Below are positions 40,387 to 48,894 of a DNA stretch of 64,000 nucleotides, piece after piece. The stretch's first letter is position 1. Each line of letters opens with the position of its first letter. Origin of the DNA: Kineosporia succinea (GTDB taxonomy: Bacteria; Actinomycetota; Actinomycetes; Actinomycetales; Kineosporiaceae); NCBI RefSeq assembly GCF_030811555.1, contig NZ_JAUSQZ010000001.1, positions 6,259,241 through 6,323,240 of the forward strand, in the 5' to 3' direction. The translations under genes and the position numbers were made by a program. The notes beneath the pieces were generated by a model, which saw only the letters and a program-made list of their open reading frames with translations, ran no database searches and had not been told where the DNA came from.

Positions 40387-41508
40387 ATGAGCGACCTTAC
40401 CGTCCGTGACCGTTTGCGGTGGCCGCTGCTCACCCCTGTCGCGGCTGCCGTGGTGCTGATCGTGACCTGGTTCCAGCACGACCACTGGATAGCCCTGACC
40501 ATCGTGACGATCGCGCTGATCGCCTCGATCGTCGCCGCCGTGCACCACGCCGAGGTGGTGGCCCACAAGGTGGGTGAGCCCTTCGGCTCGCTGATCCTGG
40601 CCGTCGCGGTGACCATCATCGAGGTCGCCCTGATCGTGCTGCTGATGACCAGCGGCGGGTCGGGCGCCAGTACCTACGCCCGGGACACGGTTTTCGCGGC
40701 CGTCATGATCACGTTCAACGGAATCGTGGGCCTGTCACTGCTTCTCGGGGCGCGCAAGCACCACATCGTGAGTTTCAACGCCTCCGGCACCGGCTCGGCC
40801 GTCACCACCGTGATCGCGCTGGCCGGAGTGGCGCTGGTGCTGCCCAGTTTCACCACGTCGGCGGCCGGGCGGGAGTACTCCCCGTCGCAGCTGGCGTTCG
40901 CGGCGGTGGCCTCGCTGGCGCTGTACGGGGCCTTCGTGTTCACCCAGACCATCCGCCACCGTGACTTCTTCCTGCCGGTCTCCAGTGACGAGACCGGCAA
41001 GGTCACCGGCCTGCTCGACCTCGACGAAGACGGTCACGCCGACCCGCCGCCGGCCCGGGAGGCCTGGATCAGCCTCGGCCTGCTGGTCGTGTCCCTGGTG
41101 GCGGTGGTCGGTCTGGCCAAGCTGCTGACCCCCACGATCGAAGACGTCGTCAGCGACCTGGGCCTGCCCTACGCCGTCGTCGGTGTCGTGATCGCCCTGT
41201 TCGTGCTGGCGCCCGAGTCGATCGCCGCGGCCCGCAACGCCGCCCGCGACCGGGTGCAGCTCAGCCTGAACCTGGCCTACGGCTCGGCGATGGCCTCGAT
41301 CGGCCTGACCATCCCGGCCGTGGCGCTGGCCATGATCTGGCTGTCCGGCCCGCTGGAGCTGGGGCTCGAGCCCACCCAGATGATCCTGTTCGCGCTCACC
41401 GTCGTGGTCACCGCGTTCACCGTGGTGCAGGGCCGGGCCTACACGCTGCAGGGTTTCGTGCACCTGACACTGCTCGGGGCCTGGCTGTTCCTGACGATCC
41501 AGCCCTGA
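40387..41508 (+). CDS. Calcium (cation)/proton exchanger, ChaA-like
   Basis: A 373-residue membrane protein with 10-11 spans in two inverted halves. Each half carries the CaCA-family acidic motif: SLILAVAVTIIEVALIVLLM (first, Glu) and VIALFVLAPESIAAARNAAR (second, Glu). A loop with acidic residues (LDLDEDGHADPPP) separates the halves. ChaA-type proteins extrude Ca, Na or K in exchange for protons. ATG at 40387 was selected as start. A hairpin follows the gene and runs into the next start codon. Confidence 0.88.
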   Translation: MSDLTVRDRLRWPLLTPVAAAVVLIVTWFQHDHWIALTIVTIALIASIVAAVHHAEVVAHKVGEPFGSLILAVAVTIIEVALIVLLMTSGGSGASTYARDTVFAAVMITFNGIVGLSLLLGARKHHIVSFNASGTGSAVTTVIALAGVALVLPSFTTSAAGREYSPSQLAFAAVASLALYGAFVFTQTIRHRDFFLPVSSDETGKVTGLLDLDEDGHADPPPAREAWISLGLLVVSLVAVVGLAKLLTPTIEDVVSDLGLPYAVVGVVIALFVLAPESIAAARNAARDRVQLSLNLAYGSAMASIGLTIPAVALAMIWLSGPLELGLEPTQMILFALTVVVTAFTVVQGRAYTLQGFVHLTLLGAWLFLTIQP

Positions 41509-41514
41509 TCATCG

Positions 41515-41557
41515 GGTCCGGCTGCGCCCTGGCACCATTCGGGCATGCAGCCGGACC
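41515..41557 (+). terminator. Hairpin covering the start codon of the DUF1990 gene
   Basis: GGTCCGGCTGC (41515-41525) pairs perfectly with GCAGCCGGACC (41547-41557), 7 nt after the exchanger stop. The 3' arm begins 2 bases into the DUF1990 start codon at 41545. It may be a terminator, a translation-blocking structure, or both. Confidence 0.55.
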
Positions 41558-42054
41558 TGAACTACGACGTCCCCGGGGCGACCGCCCCGGCCGAGCCCCG
41601 CTGGACCACCCGGCGGCACGCTGGTTATCGGGACTTCGAGCGCACCGTGCGCCTGGGGGACGGGGACGAGTACTGGGAGACGGCGTCCCGGGCCCTGCTG
41701 GCCTGGGGCGTCAAGACCCGCAGCGGCTTCTCGGTGCAGCCGCCCGAGCCGGTGAAGACCGGTCGGGGATACTGGCTGATCGCCCGTCTGGGTCCCCTGA
41801 GGGTGCGAGAACCGGTGCGGGTCGTCGCCGTGGTCGATCGCCCCGACCGCCGCGGGTTCGCCTACGGCACCCGGCCCGGTCACCCGGTCAGCGGTGAGGA
41901 GGCCTTCGTGCTCCACCGTCACGACGACGGCTCGGTCTGGCTCACGCTCCGCTCACTCACCCGGGCCCCGGACGGTGCGTGGCGTCTGGCCTTCCCGATC
42001 GCCCTGCTGGCCCAGCGCGTCTACCGGTGGCGCTACCGGCGGGCCCTGGTCTGA
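41545..42054 (+). CDS. DUF1990-family protein
   Basis: A 169-residue protein matching DUF1990 (UPF0548): LNYDVPGATAP at the N-terminus, GYRDFERTVRLGDGDEYWET, VQPPEPVKTGRGYWLIARLG, FAYGTRPGHPVSGEEAFVLH and DGSVWLTLRSLTRAP. Function of the family is unknown; its fold is likely a START/SRPBCC-like beta barrel. There is no SD before the ATG, and the start lies in a hairpin shared with the end of the exchanger gene. It ends in a basic helix (RVYRWRYRRALV). Confidence 0.87.
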   Translation: MQPDLNYDVPGATAPAEPRWTTRRHAGYRDFERTVRLGDGDEYWETASRALLAWGVKTRSGFSVQPPEPVKTGRGYWLIARLGPLRVREPVRVVAVVDRPDRRGFAYGTRPGHPVSGEEAFVLHRHDDGSVWLTLRSLTRAPDGAWRLAFPIALLAQRVYRWRYRRALV

Positions 42055-42113
42055 GCCCCAGCCCCAGCGCACCCCAGAGCCCACCCCAGAGCCCACCCCA
42101 GCCCCGCGCCGGC

Positions 42114-42467
42114 TCAGCCCCAGCCCAGCGCGTGCAGGCGCTCCTCGTCGATGCCGAAGTGGTGGGCGACCTCGTGCCGCACCGTGATGCGCACCTCCTC
42201 GGCCACCTCCTGGGCGGTGTCGCAGATCTCCAGCGTGGGGTTACGGAAGATCAGGATCCGGTCGGGCAGGCTGCCCGCGGCCCACCAGTCGCCGCGCTCG
42301 GTCAGGGGTGTGCCCTCGTAGAGGCCCAGGAGCTTGGGGTCGTCGTCGGGGGCCTCGTCCTCCACGAGCACCACGACGTTCCGCATCTCGCGCGTCAGCG
42401 CCGGGGGGATCTCGTCCAGGGCCAGCGACACCAGCTGCTCGAAGTCCGCGCGCGTCATCTCCACCAC
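42114..42467 (-). CDS. Small zincin-like metallopeptidase (DUF1025 family)
   Basis: A 117-residue protein with the zinc-protease motif TVRHEVAHHFGIDEERLHAL near the C-terminus. The preceding PRIL-type segment (GSLPDRILIFRNPTLEICD) and N-terminal FEQLVSLALDEIPPALTREM match the widespread single-domain metallopeptidase family found in actinobacteria. GTG at 42467 has GGGAGA 9 nt upstream; ATG at 42458 is also possible. Substrate unknown. Confidence 0.87.
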   Translation of the reverse strand: MVEMTRADFEQLVSLALDEIPPALTREMRNVVVLVEDEAPDDDPKLLGLYEGTPLTERGDWWAAGSLPDRILIFRNPTLEICDTAQEVAEEVRITVRHEVAHHFGIDEERLHALGWG

Positions 42468-42514
42468 GACGTCAGTCTCCCAGCCGTGCCCAGGGCCGGT
42501 TCCGTGAGTCCCGC

Positions 42515-43042
42515 CTACTGCCGGGCACCCGTGACGCCGTCGGGGCCCGGCCGCACGTGGCGGTCGGCGAAGTCGTCGTCCTGGGTGAGCTCGACCGCGA
42601 GGGTGCGGGTGAGGCGGTCGATGGTGGACGCGAGGGTCGCCAGTTCGTCGGCCCGCCAGTCGCGGAAGGTCTGCCGGAGCGTCTCGACGCGGGCCTCGCG
42701 CACCGCCTCGACCCGGGCGCGGCCCGCGTCGGTGAGCGTGATGAACACGGTGCGGTGGGCGTCGGGACGCCGGTCGCGGCGCACCAGGCCGGCGTCGGCG
42801 AGCGGGGCGACGCGGCGGGTGGCGGTGGAGGGCGTGATGTCGAGCCGTTCCGCGATCTCGCCCATCGTGAGGGTGGCGCCGTCGGTCAGGCTGGACAGGA
42901 GCAGGAACGCGGTGCGGTCGAGCATCGGGCCGTCACCGGCCTCACCGCGGTGGAAGCGGTGGAACTCCCCGAGCCGGATGAGCCAGGCGATGGATTCCTG
43001 GATGCGGGCGAGATCGGAGTCGACCGAGGGCGGCGTTCCCAT
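42515..43042 (-). CDS. MarR-family regulator
   Basis: A 175-residue winged-helix regulator: LTMGEIAERLDITPSTATRR (HTH), VAPLADAGLVRRDRRPDAHR (wing), FITLTDAGRARVEAVREARV (dimer helix). It is divergent from the organosulfur-type monooxygenase operon, with 148 bp between them carrying a promoter and an inverted repeat, so local control of that operon is likely. Confidence 0.88.
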   Translation of the reverse strand: MGTPPSVDSDLARIQESIAWLIRLGEFHRFHRGEAGDGPMLDRTAFLLLSSLTDGATLTMGEIAERLDITPSTATRRVAPLADAGLVRRDRRPDAHRTVFITLTDAGRARVEAVREARVETLRQTFRDWRADELATLASTIDRLTRTLAVELTQDDDFADRHVRPGPDGVTGARQ

Positions 43043-43111
43043 GTGCTCATCGTGCCGGACGGGCGGGCCCGGGGAGTGGGCGCGGCCCGGAAAACACAGC
43101 CACTAAGTCTA

Positions 43112-43166
43112 TTGATTGCGTAGGGAATGCTGGTAGCTTCATTTTCACCGCGCAAATGACGGTGAA
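43112..43166 (+). promoter_or_regulatory. Promoter and TTCACCG/CGGTGAA dyad of the monooxygenase operon
   Basis: TTGATT (43112-43117) and TAGCTT (43134-43139) are 16 bp apart. Immediately downstream is a perfect inverted repeat TTCACCG (43144-43150) / CGGTGAA (43160-43166) with a 9-bp gap, overlapping the expected transcription start. It is a reasonable operator for the divergent MarR protein or a sulfur-responsive regulator. Confidence 0.5.
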
Positions 43167-43190
43167 CGACGGACCTGCGGAGGACATGAC

Positions 43191-44420
43191 GTGACCAGCC
43201 GATCAGGCGTGGCCGAGGCCGGGACCGGCTCTGGCCCCGACCCGGGAACCGGCCCGGGCCTTGCCGGCGTGCTCGGGGAACTGGAGGCCGGCGCCGCCCG
43301 GCGTGAGGCCGCCACCGAGCGCCCGCACGAGGTCGTCGACCGGCTGCGGGCGGCGGGCTTCCTGACGCTGCGGGTGCCGGGCGAGCACGGTGGGCAGGAC
43401 GCGAGCCTGCGCGAGGTGTTCGGCGCGCTGATCGACGTGGCCCGGGCCGACTCCAGCGTGGCGCAGGCGCTGCGGGCGCACTTCGCCTACGTCGAGGGTC
43501 TGCGGTTCACCCCGGACGGGCCCGGCCGCGACGGGGCCTACGCGGCGATCGCCGCCGGTGGCGTGATCGGGAACGCGATCACCGAGCCCACGGGGGCGGC
43601 CGCCGGTGACTTCGCCGCTCTGGCGACGACTTTCGTCCGCACCCCCGAGGGCTGGGCGATCACCGGCACCAAGTTCTACTCGACCGGCACGCTGTACGCC
43701 GATCGGGTGTGGGTGTGGGGCGTCACCGACGACGGCGTGCCCGCCAGCGCCCTGATCCCGCTCGACCGGCCGGGCATCACGGTCGTCGACGACTGGGACG
43801 GCTTCGGCCAGCGGGCCAGCGGCAGCGGCACCACCCGGTTCGAGAACACCCCGGCCACGGCCGAGGAGGTCGTCGTGGCCGGGGCCGAGCCGCCGCCGCG
43901 CCTGGCGATCGGCGCGTTCCTGCAGCTGTGGCTCACCGCGGTGGTGGCGGGCAACCTGGAGGCGGTGAGTCACGACGCCCAGGCCCTGCTGCGCGGCCGC
44001 ACCCGCGGCATCACGCACGGCACGAGCGACCTGCCCCGGCACGACCCGGTGCTGCTGCAGCAGGCCGGTGACATCGCGAGCAAGGCCTGGACGGCCCGGG
44101 CCGTCGTGCTCGACGCGGCCTCACTCCTCGACGACGTCGACGCCCGGCTGCACGCGGGCCAGTTCGACGGGGTCGCCGCGCAGGAGGCGGGCCGCCGGGT
44201 CGCGGAGGCCAAGATCTCCGTCGACCGTCTGGCCCTCGACGCGGCGAGCGCCCTGTTCGAGGTGGGGGGCGCGTCCGCGACCCGTACCGGCGCCAACCTG
44301 GACCGGCACTGGCGCAACATCCGCACGCTCGCCTCGCACAACTCCACCCGGCTGAAGGCGCGGGTCATCGGCGACCACCTGGTCAACGGCACCGACCTGC
44401 CCGACAACACCTACTTCTGA
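43191..44420 (+). CDS. SfnB/DszC-like acyl-CoA dehydrogenase-fold monooxygenase 1
   Basis: A 409-residue flavin-dependent protein of the acyl-CoA dehydrogenase fold, in the DszC/SfnB branch that oxidises organosulfur compounds with reduced flavin. Family features: LRVPGEHGGQDASLREVFGA, SVAQALRAHFAYVEGL, ITGTKFYSTGTLYADRVWV, DDWDGFGQRASGSGTTRFEN and the C-terminal LDRHWRNIRTLASHN. It shares the terminal LPDNTYF with the paralogue at 45370-46563. The acyl-CoA dehydrogenase catalytic Glu is not evident, as expected for monooxygenases. First gene of the operon, GTG start after GGAGGAC. Confidence 0.88.
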   Translation: MTSRSGVAEAGTGSGPDPGTGPGLAGVLGELEAGAARREAATERPHEVVDRLRAAGFLTLRVPGEHGGQDASLREVFGALIDVARADSSVAQALRAHFAYVEGLRFTPDGPGRDGAYAAIAAGGVIGNAITEPTGAAAGDFAALATTFVRTPEGWAITGTKFYSTGTLYADRVWVWGVTDDGVPASALIPLDRPGITVVDDWDGFGQRASGSGTTRFENTPATAEEVVVAGAEPPPRLAIGAFLQLWLTAVVAGNLEAVSHDAQALLRGRTRGITHGTSDLPRHDPVLLQQAGDIASKAWTARAVVLDAASLLDDVDARLHAGQFDGVAAQEAGRRVAEAKISVDRLALDAASALFEVGGASATRTGANLDRHWRNIRTLASHNSTRLKARVIGDHLVNGTDLPDNTYF

Positions 44421-44440
44421 TCCACCGAGGAGCCTTTCCG

Positions 44441-45370
44441 ATGAGCCTTCCGTCGAGCCTTCCGTCGAGCAGGAACACCATTCCCACCGGGGCTTTCGGC
44501 CCGGACGCCCGCAGCGTCGACGTCCCCGTCCTCGACTCCCACATCCACCACGTCGAGAGCGGGTCGGGTTCCCCGATCGTCTTCCTCCACGGAAGCCCGA
44601 CGAGTTCCTTCCTCTACCGCCACGTCTTCAGGCTTCTCGAGAACCGGGGCCGCCTGCTGGCCCCCGACCTGATCGGCTTCGGCGACTCCGGCCGACCGGA
44701 CATCGCCTACGAGCTCGCCGATCACGAGCGCTATCTCGACGCCTGGTTCGACGCCCTCGACCTGCGTGACGTGACGCTCGTGCTGCAGGACTACGGCGCG
44801 GCGTTCGGCGTGTCCTGGGCCGCCCGCCACCCCGAGCGGGTGCGTGCGGTGCTGCTGGCCGAGCCGGTCATCCGGGACATCGAATCGTCCGCGCTGCCGG
44901 AGGCCTTCGTCGGCGCGCAGCAGCTGATCCGTACGCCCGGCGACGGTGAGAAGTTCGTGGTCGACGACAACGGCTTCATGGAGCAGGTCTTCCCGGGGGC
45001 GTTCCTGCAGCCGCTGGCGCCCGAGGACCTGGCCGTCTACCAGGCCCCGTTCCCGACGCCCGAGTCCCGTGCACACCTCATCCGGTTCCCGCGCAACCTG
45101 CCGATCGACGGTGTCCCGGCCTCGAGCGTCGCGTTCCTCGCGCGTAACGAGGAGTGGCTCAGGACGTCGGCCGGCGTGCCCAAGACGCTGCTCACCTACG
45201 AGCCCGGCTTCCTGCTCACGCCCACGATCGAGGCCTGGATCCGCGAGAACGTCGCGAGCATCGAGGTGTTCGCGGGCGGCGCCGGGGTGCACTTCGTGCA
45301 GGAGGAGCAACCGCAGGGGCTTGCGGACGCGGTGGTCGCCCTGCTCGAGCGCGCCGGGTCGGTGGGCTGA
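44441..45370 (+). CDS. Haloalkane-dehalogenase-fold alpha/beta hydrolase with altered halide site
   Basis: A 309-residue alpha/beta hydrolase closest to haloalkane dehalogenases: FLHGSPTSSFLYRHVF, LLAPDLIGFGDSGRPD, VTLVLQDYGAAFGVSWA (nucleophile Asp117) and the catalytic His in GAGVHFVQEEQP. The two usual halide-holding residues differ: the oxyanion Asn/Glu (HGNP or HGEP) is Ser52 and the Trp after the nucleophile is Tyr118. The protein may therefore not be a dehalogenase. Located between two SfnB-like genes and overlapping the second, it probably hydrolyses an ester, sulfonate or fluorinated/halogenated organosulfur substrate. Confidence 0.85.
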   Translation: MSLPSSLPSSRNTIPTGAFGPDARSVDVPVLDSHIHHVESGSGSPIVFLHGSPTSSFLYRHVFRLLENRGRLLAPDLIGFGDSGRPDIAYELADHERYLDAWFDALDLRDVTLVLQDYGAAFGVSWAARHPERVRAVLLAEPVIRDIESSALPEAFVGAQQLIRTPGDGEKFVVDDNGFMEQVFPGAFLQPLAPEDLAVYQAPFPTPESRAHLIRFPRNLPIDGVPASSVAFLARNEEWLRTSAGVPKTLLTYEPGFLLTPTIEAWIRENVASIEVFAGGAGVHFVQEEQPQGLADAVVALLERAGSVG

Positions 45371-46563
45371 TGGCTGCCGTCACACCGGGTTCGGCCGAGC
45401 TGGACGCCCTGATCGCGCGCATCGCCGAGGGATCCGCCCGGCGGGAGGCCGAGGCAACCGCGCCGTTCGAGCAGATCGCCTGGATCAAGGAGGCGCGGCT
45501 GGGCGCCTTCCGCCTGCCGGTCGCCGAGGGCGGCGGCGGGGCGGGCGTCCGCGAGCTGTTCGACCTGGTGATCCGCCTCGCTCACGCCGACTCGAACATC
45601 GGCCACCTGCTGCGGGCCCACTTCGGCACCGTGGAAGACATCCTCACCTGGCCGGCCTCACCGCGCCGCGAGCGCTGGCGGGCCCGGATCGCCGCCGGGG
45701 AACTGTTCGGCAACGGCAACAACGAGCTGGGCGCCAAGCACGCGGGTGACTTCAGCAAGTCGACGACGTTCACGCCCGACGGCGACTCGTACGTGGTGAA
45801 CGGCACCAAGTACTACTCGACCGGCACCCTGTACGCCGACCACACCTTCGTGACCGGCGTGACCCCGGAGGGTCTTCCGGTGCAGGCGCTGCTGACGCTG
45901 GGCACCGAGGGCATCACGGTCGAGGACGACTGGGACGGCTTCGGTCAGTCCCTCACCGCCACCGGGACGACCCGTTTCGAGGGCGCTCGCGTTCCTGCGC
46001 AGGAGGTGACGCTGCCACCGGCCGACCTCAGCTCGATCCCGCGCTGGCACCTCGGCCCGTTCTACCAGCACTACCTCAACGCGGTGGTGGCCGGGAACGT
46101 CCGCTCGGTGCTCGACGACGCGGTGGGCCTGATCAGCGGCCGGAAGCGGAGTTTCACCCACGGATCGGCCGATCTGCCCAGGCACGACCCGGTGCTGCAG
46201 GAAGTCGTCGGGGAGATCGCGGCGTCGTCCTCGGCGGCCACCGCCGTCGTCCTCGAGACCGCCGACGTGCTCTCGCGCGTCCCTCATTCCCTGAACGACG
46301 CACGCACCGACGACGCCGTCGTGCACGAGGCGGCCCTGCGCGCCTCGCAGGCCCAGGTGGCCGTGCACGATCTTGGGTTGCGCGCCGCGACGCTGCTTTT
46401 CGAGGTCGGTGGGGCGTCGGCGGTGAAGCGCTCGGCGAACCTGGACCGGCACTGGCGCAACATCCGCACGGTCGTGTCGCACAACCCGGTGCGGTTCAAG
46501 AACCGGGCGATCGGTGACCTGCTGGTCAACGACGTGACCCTGCCCGACAACACGTACTTCTGA
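45370..46563 (+). CDS. SfnB/DszC-like acyl-CoA dehydrogenase-fold monooxygenase 2
   Basis: A 397-residue paralogue of 43191-44420: FRLPVAEGGGGAGVRELFDL, DSNIGHLLRAHFGTVEDILT, NGTKYYSTGTLYADHTFVTG, DDWDGFGQSLTATGTTRFEG, GGASAVKRSANLDRHWRNIR and the shared terminal LPDNTYF. The shared core suggests duplication followed by divergence, with one likely acting on a different oxidation state of the same substrate or pairing as a hetero-oligomer. The ATG overlaps the upstream stop by one base. No flavin reductase is coded in this operon. Confidence 0.88.
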   Translation: MAAVTPGSAELDALIARIAEGSARREAEATAPFEQIAWIKEARLGAFRLPVAEGGGGAGVRELFDLVIRLAHADSNIGHLLRAHFGTVEDILTWPASPRRERWRARIAAGELFGNGNNELGAKHAGDFSKSTTFTPDGDSYVVNGTKYYSTGTLYADHTFVTGVTPEGLPVQALLTLGTEGITVEDDWDGFGQSLTATGTTRFEGARVPAQEVTLPPADLSSIPRWHLGPFYQHYLNAVVAGNVRSVLDDAVGLISGRKRSFTHGSADLPRHDPVLQEVVGEIAASSSAATAVVLETADVLSRVPHSLNDARTDDAVVHEAALRASQAQVAVHDLGLRAATLLFEVGGASAVKRSANLDRHWRNIRTVVSHNPVRFKNRAIGDLLVNDVTLPDNTYF

Positions 46564-46576
46564 TCGGGGAATCCGC

Positions 46577-47899
46577 GTGACCCGCCAGCTCCACCTGAAT
46601 CTGTTCATCCTGGCCTCCGGGCATCACGAGGCGGCGTGGAGGCATGAGTCCTCCACGCCGGGGCGGATGTTCGATCCGGACTTCTACACCGGCCTGGCCC
46701 GGACGGCCGAGGCCGCGGCGTTCGACGCGGTGTTCCTGGCCGACATCCCCAAGCTCGACGACAACATCGAGTTCAACTCGGCCGGGCGGCTCGACCCGAT
46801 GATCACCCTGGCGACCATCGCCGCGGCGACGGAGCGGATCGGGCTGATCGGCACCGCGTCCACCACCTACTCCCACCCCTGGCAGCTGGCCCGCGCGTTC
46901 TCGAGCCTCGACCACCTGTCGCGGGGACGGGCCGGCTGGAACATCGTCACGACCGACTCCCCGGCCGCGGCCCGCAACTTCGGCCTGGACGGGAACCCGG
47001 ACGCGGCGACCCGTTACGAGCGCGCCGACGAGTACGTGGACGCGGTGCTCAAGCTCTGGGACAGCTGGCAGGACGACGCGATCCGCCTCGACCGCGCGGC
47101 AGGCCGCTACCTCGACCCCTCGCGGATCCACCAGCCGTTGATCGACAGTGCCCATGTGAAGGTCGCGGGAGCGCTGACCACGCCCCGCCCGCCGCAGGGC
47201 TACCCGGTGCTGGTGCAGGCCGGATCGTCCAACCACGGGCGGGCTTTCGCGGCCAAGTACGCCGAGGCCATCTTCACCGCACAGCAGCACATCGACGACG
47301 CCCTGGCCTTCTGCGCCGACGTGAAGGGCCGGGCCGCGGCCCGGGGCCGCAATCCCGAGCACCTGAAGATCCTGCCCGGCCTGAGCCCGGTCATCGGGGG
47401 GACCGAGGAGGAGGCGCTGCGTCTGCAGGCCGAGCTGAACGAGCTCACCGTGCCGGCGTTCGGGCTGATGCAGCTCAAGGACTTCGCCTACGTCGACCTG
47501 GACCACCTCGACCTCGACGAGCGGGTGCCCGAGGAGGCGTTCGCCGGGGCCGGTGACGTGACCGACAACCTCAAGAGCCGCACCCAGGTCTACGCCGACA
47601 TCGTGCGCCGCGAGAAGCCGACGCTGCGCGAGCTCCTGCACAAGCTCGCGGGGGCCCGGGGCCACAAGGTGCTGGCGGGCACCCCCGAGCAGATCGCCGA
47701 CCACGTGGAGCTCTGGTTCACCCGGGGCGCGGCCGACGGCTTCAACGTCATGCCGCCGTCACTGCCGGCCGGGCTGGACGCGTTCACCGAGACGGTCGTG
47801 CCGATCCTGCGCGCGCGGGGCCTGTTCCGCGAGGGCTACACCGGCACGACGTTCCGCGAGCACCTGGGCCTGCCCCGGCCCGCGAACCAGTACGTCTGA
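46577..47899 (+). CDS. FMN-dependent monooxygenase, NtaA/SnaA/DszA family
   Basis: A 440-residue luciferase-fold protein: LNLFILASGHHEAAWRHESS, AAFDAVFLADIPKLDDNIEF, GTASTTYSHPWQLARAFSSL, RAGWNIVTTDSPAAARNFGL, VLVQAGSSNHGRAFAAKYAE and DGFNVMPPSLPAGLDAFTET. The motif GWNIVT and the EALR..ELNEL region are typical of DszA/NtaA enzymes that use FMNH2 to open C-S or C-N bonds. Last gene of the operon, GTG start 14 nt after the preceding stop, and followed by a composite hairpin. Confidence 0.92.
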   Translation: MTRQLHLNLFILASGHHEAAWRHESSTPGRMFDPDFYTGLARTAEAAAFDAVFLADIPKLDDNIEFNSAGRLDPMITLATIAAATERIGLIGTASTTYSHPWQLARAFSSLDHLSRGRAGWNIVTTDSPAAARNFGLDGNPDAATRYERADEYVDAVLKLWDSWQDDAIRLDRAAGRYLDPSRIHQPLIDSAHVKVAGALTTPRPPQGYPVLVQAGSSNHGRAFAAKYAEAIFTAQQHIDDALAFCADVKGRAAARGRNPEHLKILPGLSPVIGGTEEEALRLQAELNELTVPAFGLMQLKDFAYVDLDHLDLDERVPEEAFAGAGDVTDNLKSRTQVYADIVRREKPTLRELLHKLAGARGHKVLAGTPEQIADHVELWFTRGAADGFNVMPPSLPAGLDAFTETVVPILRARGLFREGYTGTTFREHLGLPRPANQYV

Positions 47900-47919
47900 C
47901 CGCGCGGTTCGCCGGGACC

Positions 47920-47958
47920 GGGTGGCGGGGGTGCGCCCTGAGCGCACGGATGCCACCC
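47920..47958. terminator. Two-layer hairpin after the monooxygenase operon
   Basis: Outer stem GGGTGGC (47920-47926) / GCCACCC (47952-47958) encloses an inner stem GTGCGC (47931-47936) / GCGCAC (47942-47947). It lies between two convergent genes, so it probably terminates both. Confidence 0.6.
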
Positions 47959-47984
47959 GATCCGGGCGGGCCCGACGGCCCGGA

Positions 47985-48179
47985 TCACCCGAAGCTGTGG
48001 TCGGCGTACCAGCGCACGAACCCGATGGCGCCCATCACCACCACGACACCGACCACCACGGCCACGGCGATCAGGCCGCTGCCGGCGGCCAGGCCCAGCG
48101 CGAGGCGCTTGTGGCCGTCCGGCTCGGGTTCCGGCGCGGGAGCCATCGGCACCAGGTCACGCGGTTCGGACTCGGTCAC
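47985..48179 (-). CDS. Small single-span membrane protein
   Basis: A 64-residue protein with a Pro/Glu-rich cytosolic N-terminal half (VPMAPAPEPEPDGHK) and one long C-terminal membrane span (LALGLAAGSGLIAVAVVVGV onward) ending WYADHSFG. GTG at 48179 has GGAGG 5 nt upstream, which argues for a real gene over the longer frame. No family was recognised. It is oriented as the gene downstream of the TetR gene, 169 bp away. Confidence 0.6.
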   Translation of the reverse strand: MTESEPRDLVPMAPAPEPEPDGHKRLALGLAAGSGLIAVAVVVGVVVVMGAIGFVRWYADHSFG

Positions 48180-48348
48180 GGTTGCCTCCAGGGCGACGAG
48201 GGGTGGTTGTTCGGGATATGGACGCTGTGCCCGGTCTGCCGGTTGCATCCCGGGGGACATCATCTCCTGAGGGTGACCCTGCGTCGCAGGCCGTGCGCGT
48301 CCGTGAGGGGCGCCGTGGTCACGACACCCCTCACGCACACGGCGCTCC

Positions 48349-48894
48349 TCACCCGGCCCGACCGCGGACCAGGAGGGTCAGCGCCCGGGTGATCGTGCCG
48401 TGCAGCACCTGCGGATCGTCCAGGGCCCGGGCCAGCACCAGCGCTCCCTGCACCGTCGCGACGAAGTCGGTGGCGTCGTCCCTCGGCACGCTCTCGCCCA
48501 GGGCGTCGATCCACCCGGTGAAGTACGCCGCGATGCGCTCGCCGAAGCGCTCGCGTTCCTGACCGAGCGCGAACGCGCCGAACAGGCAGACCAGGTGCCG
48601 CGAGGTGAAGTAGTCCTCGACGGCCCCGGTCATGCCCTGCAGGCGCTCGGGCACCGGGACCTCACCGTCGCGCAGCGGCTCGTAGACGTTCACCCGGAAC
48701 CATGCGTCCACCTCGTCCAGCACCGCGAGCGCCATCTCCTCCTTCCCGCCGGGAAAGAAGTTGTACAGGCTGCCCTTTCCCAGTCCGGTGTGCTGGGTGA
48801 GCACGGCCAGGCTGGCTCCCTCGTAGCCGTGCCGGCGGAACGCCTCGGCCAGGGCCGGGAGGGCGTCAGCGCGTTCGGTGACGGTGCGGGCCAC
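48349..48894 (-). CDS. TetR-family regulator
   Basis: A 181-residue regulator: N-terminal HTH (LAEAFRRHGYEGASLAVLTQ, HTGLGKGSLYNFFPGGKEEM) and an all-helical ligand domain (HLVCLFGAFALGQERERFGE, FVATVQGALVLARALDD). The HTH and the GLF/CLFG segment resemble YxaF/LmrA-type TetR proteins. Its GTG overlaps the stop of the NTF2-like gene, so the two are co-translated. The twin 12-bp dyads upstream of the pair (49385-49416) are its probable operators. Confidence 0.88.
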   Translation of the reverse strand: MARTVTERADALPALAEAFRRHGYEGASLAVLTQHTGLGKGSLYNFFPGGKEEMALAVLDEVDAWFRVNVYEPLRDGEVPVPERLQGMTGAVEDYFTSRHLVCLFGAFALGQERERFGERIAAYFTGWIDALGESVPRDDATDFVATVQGALVLARALDDPQVLHGTITRALTLLVRGRAG

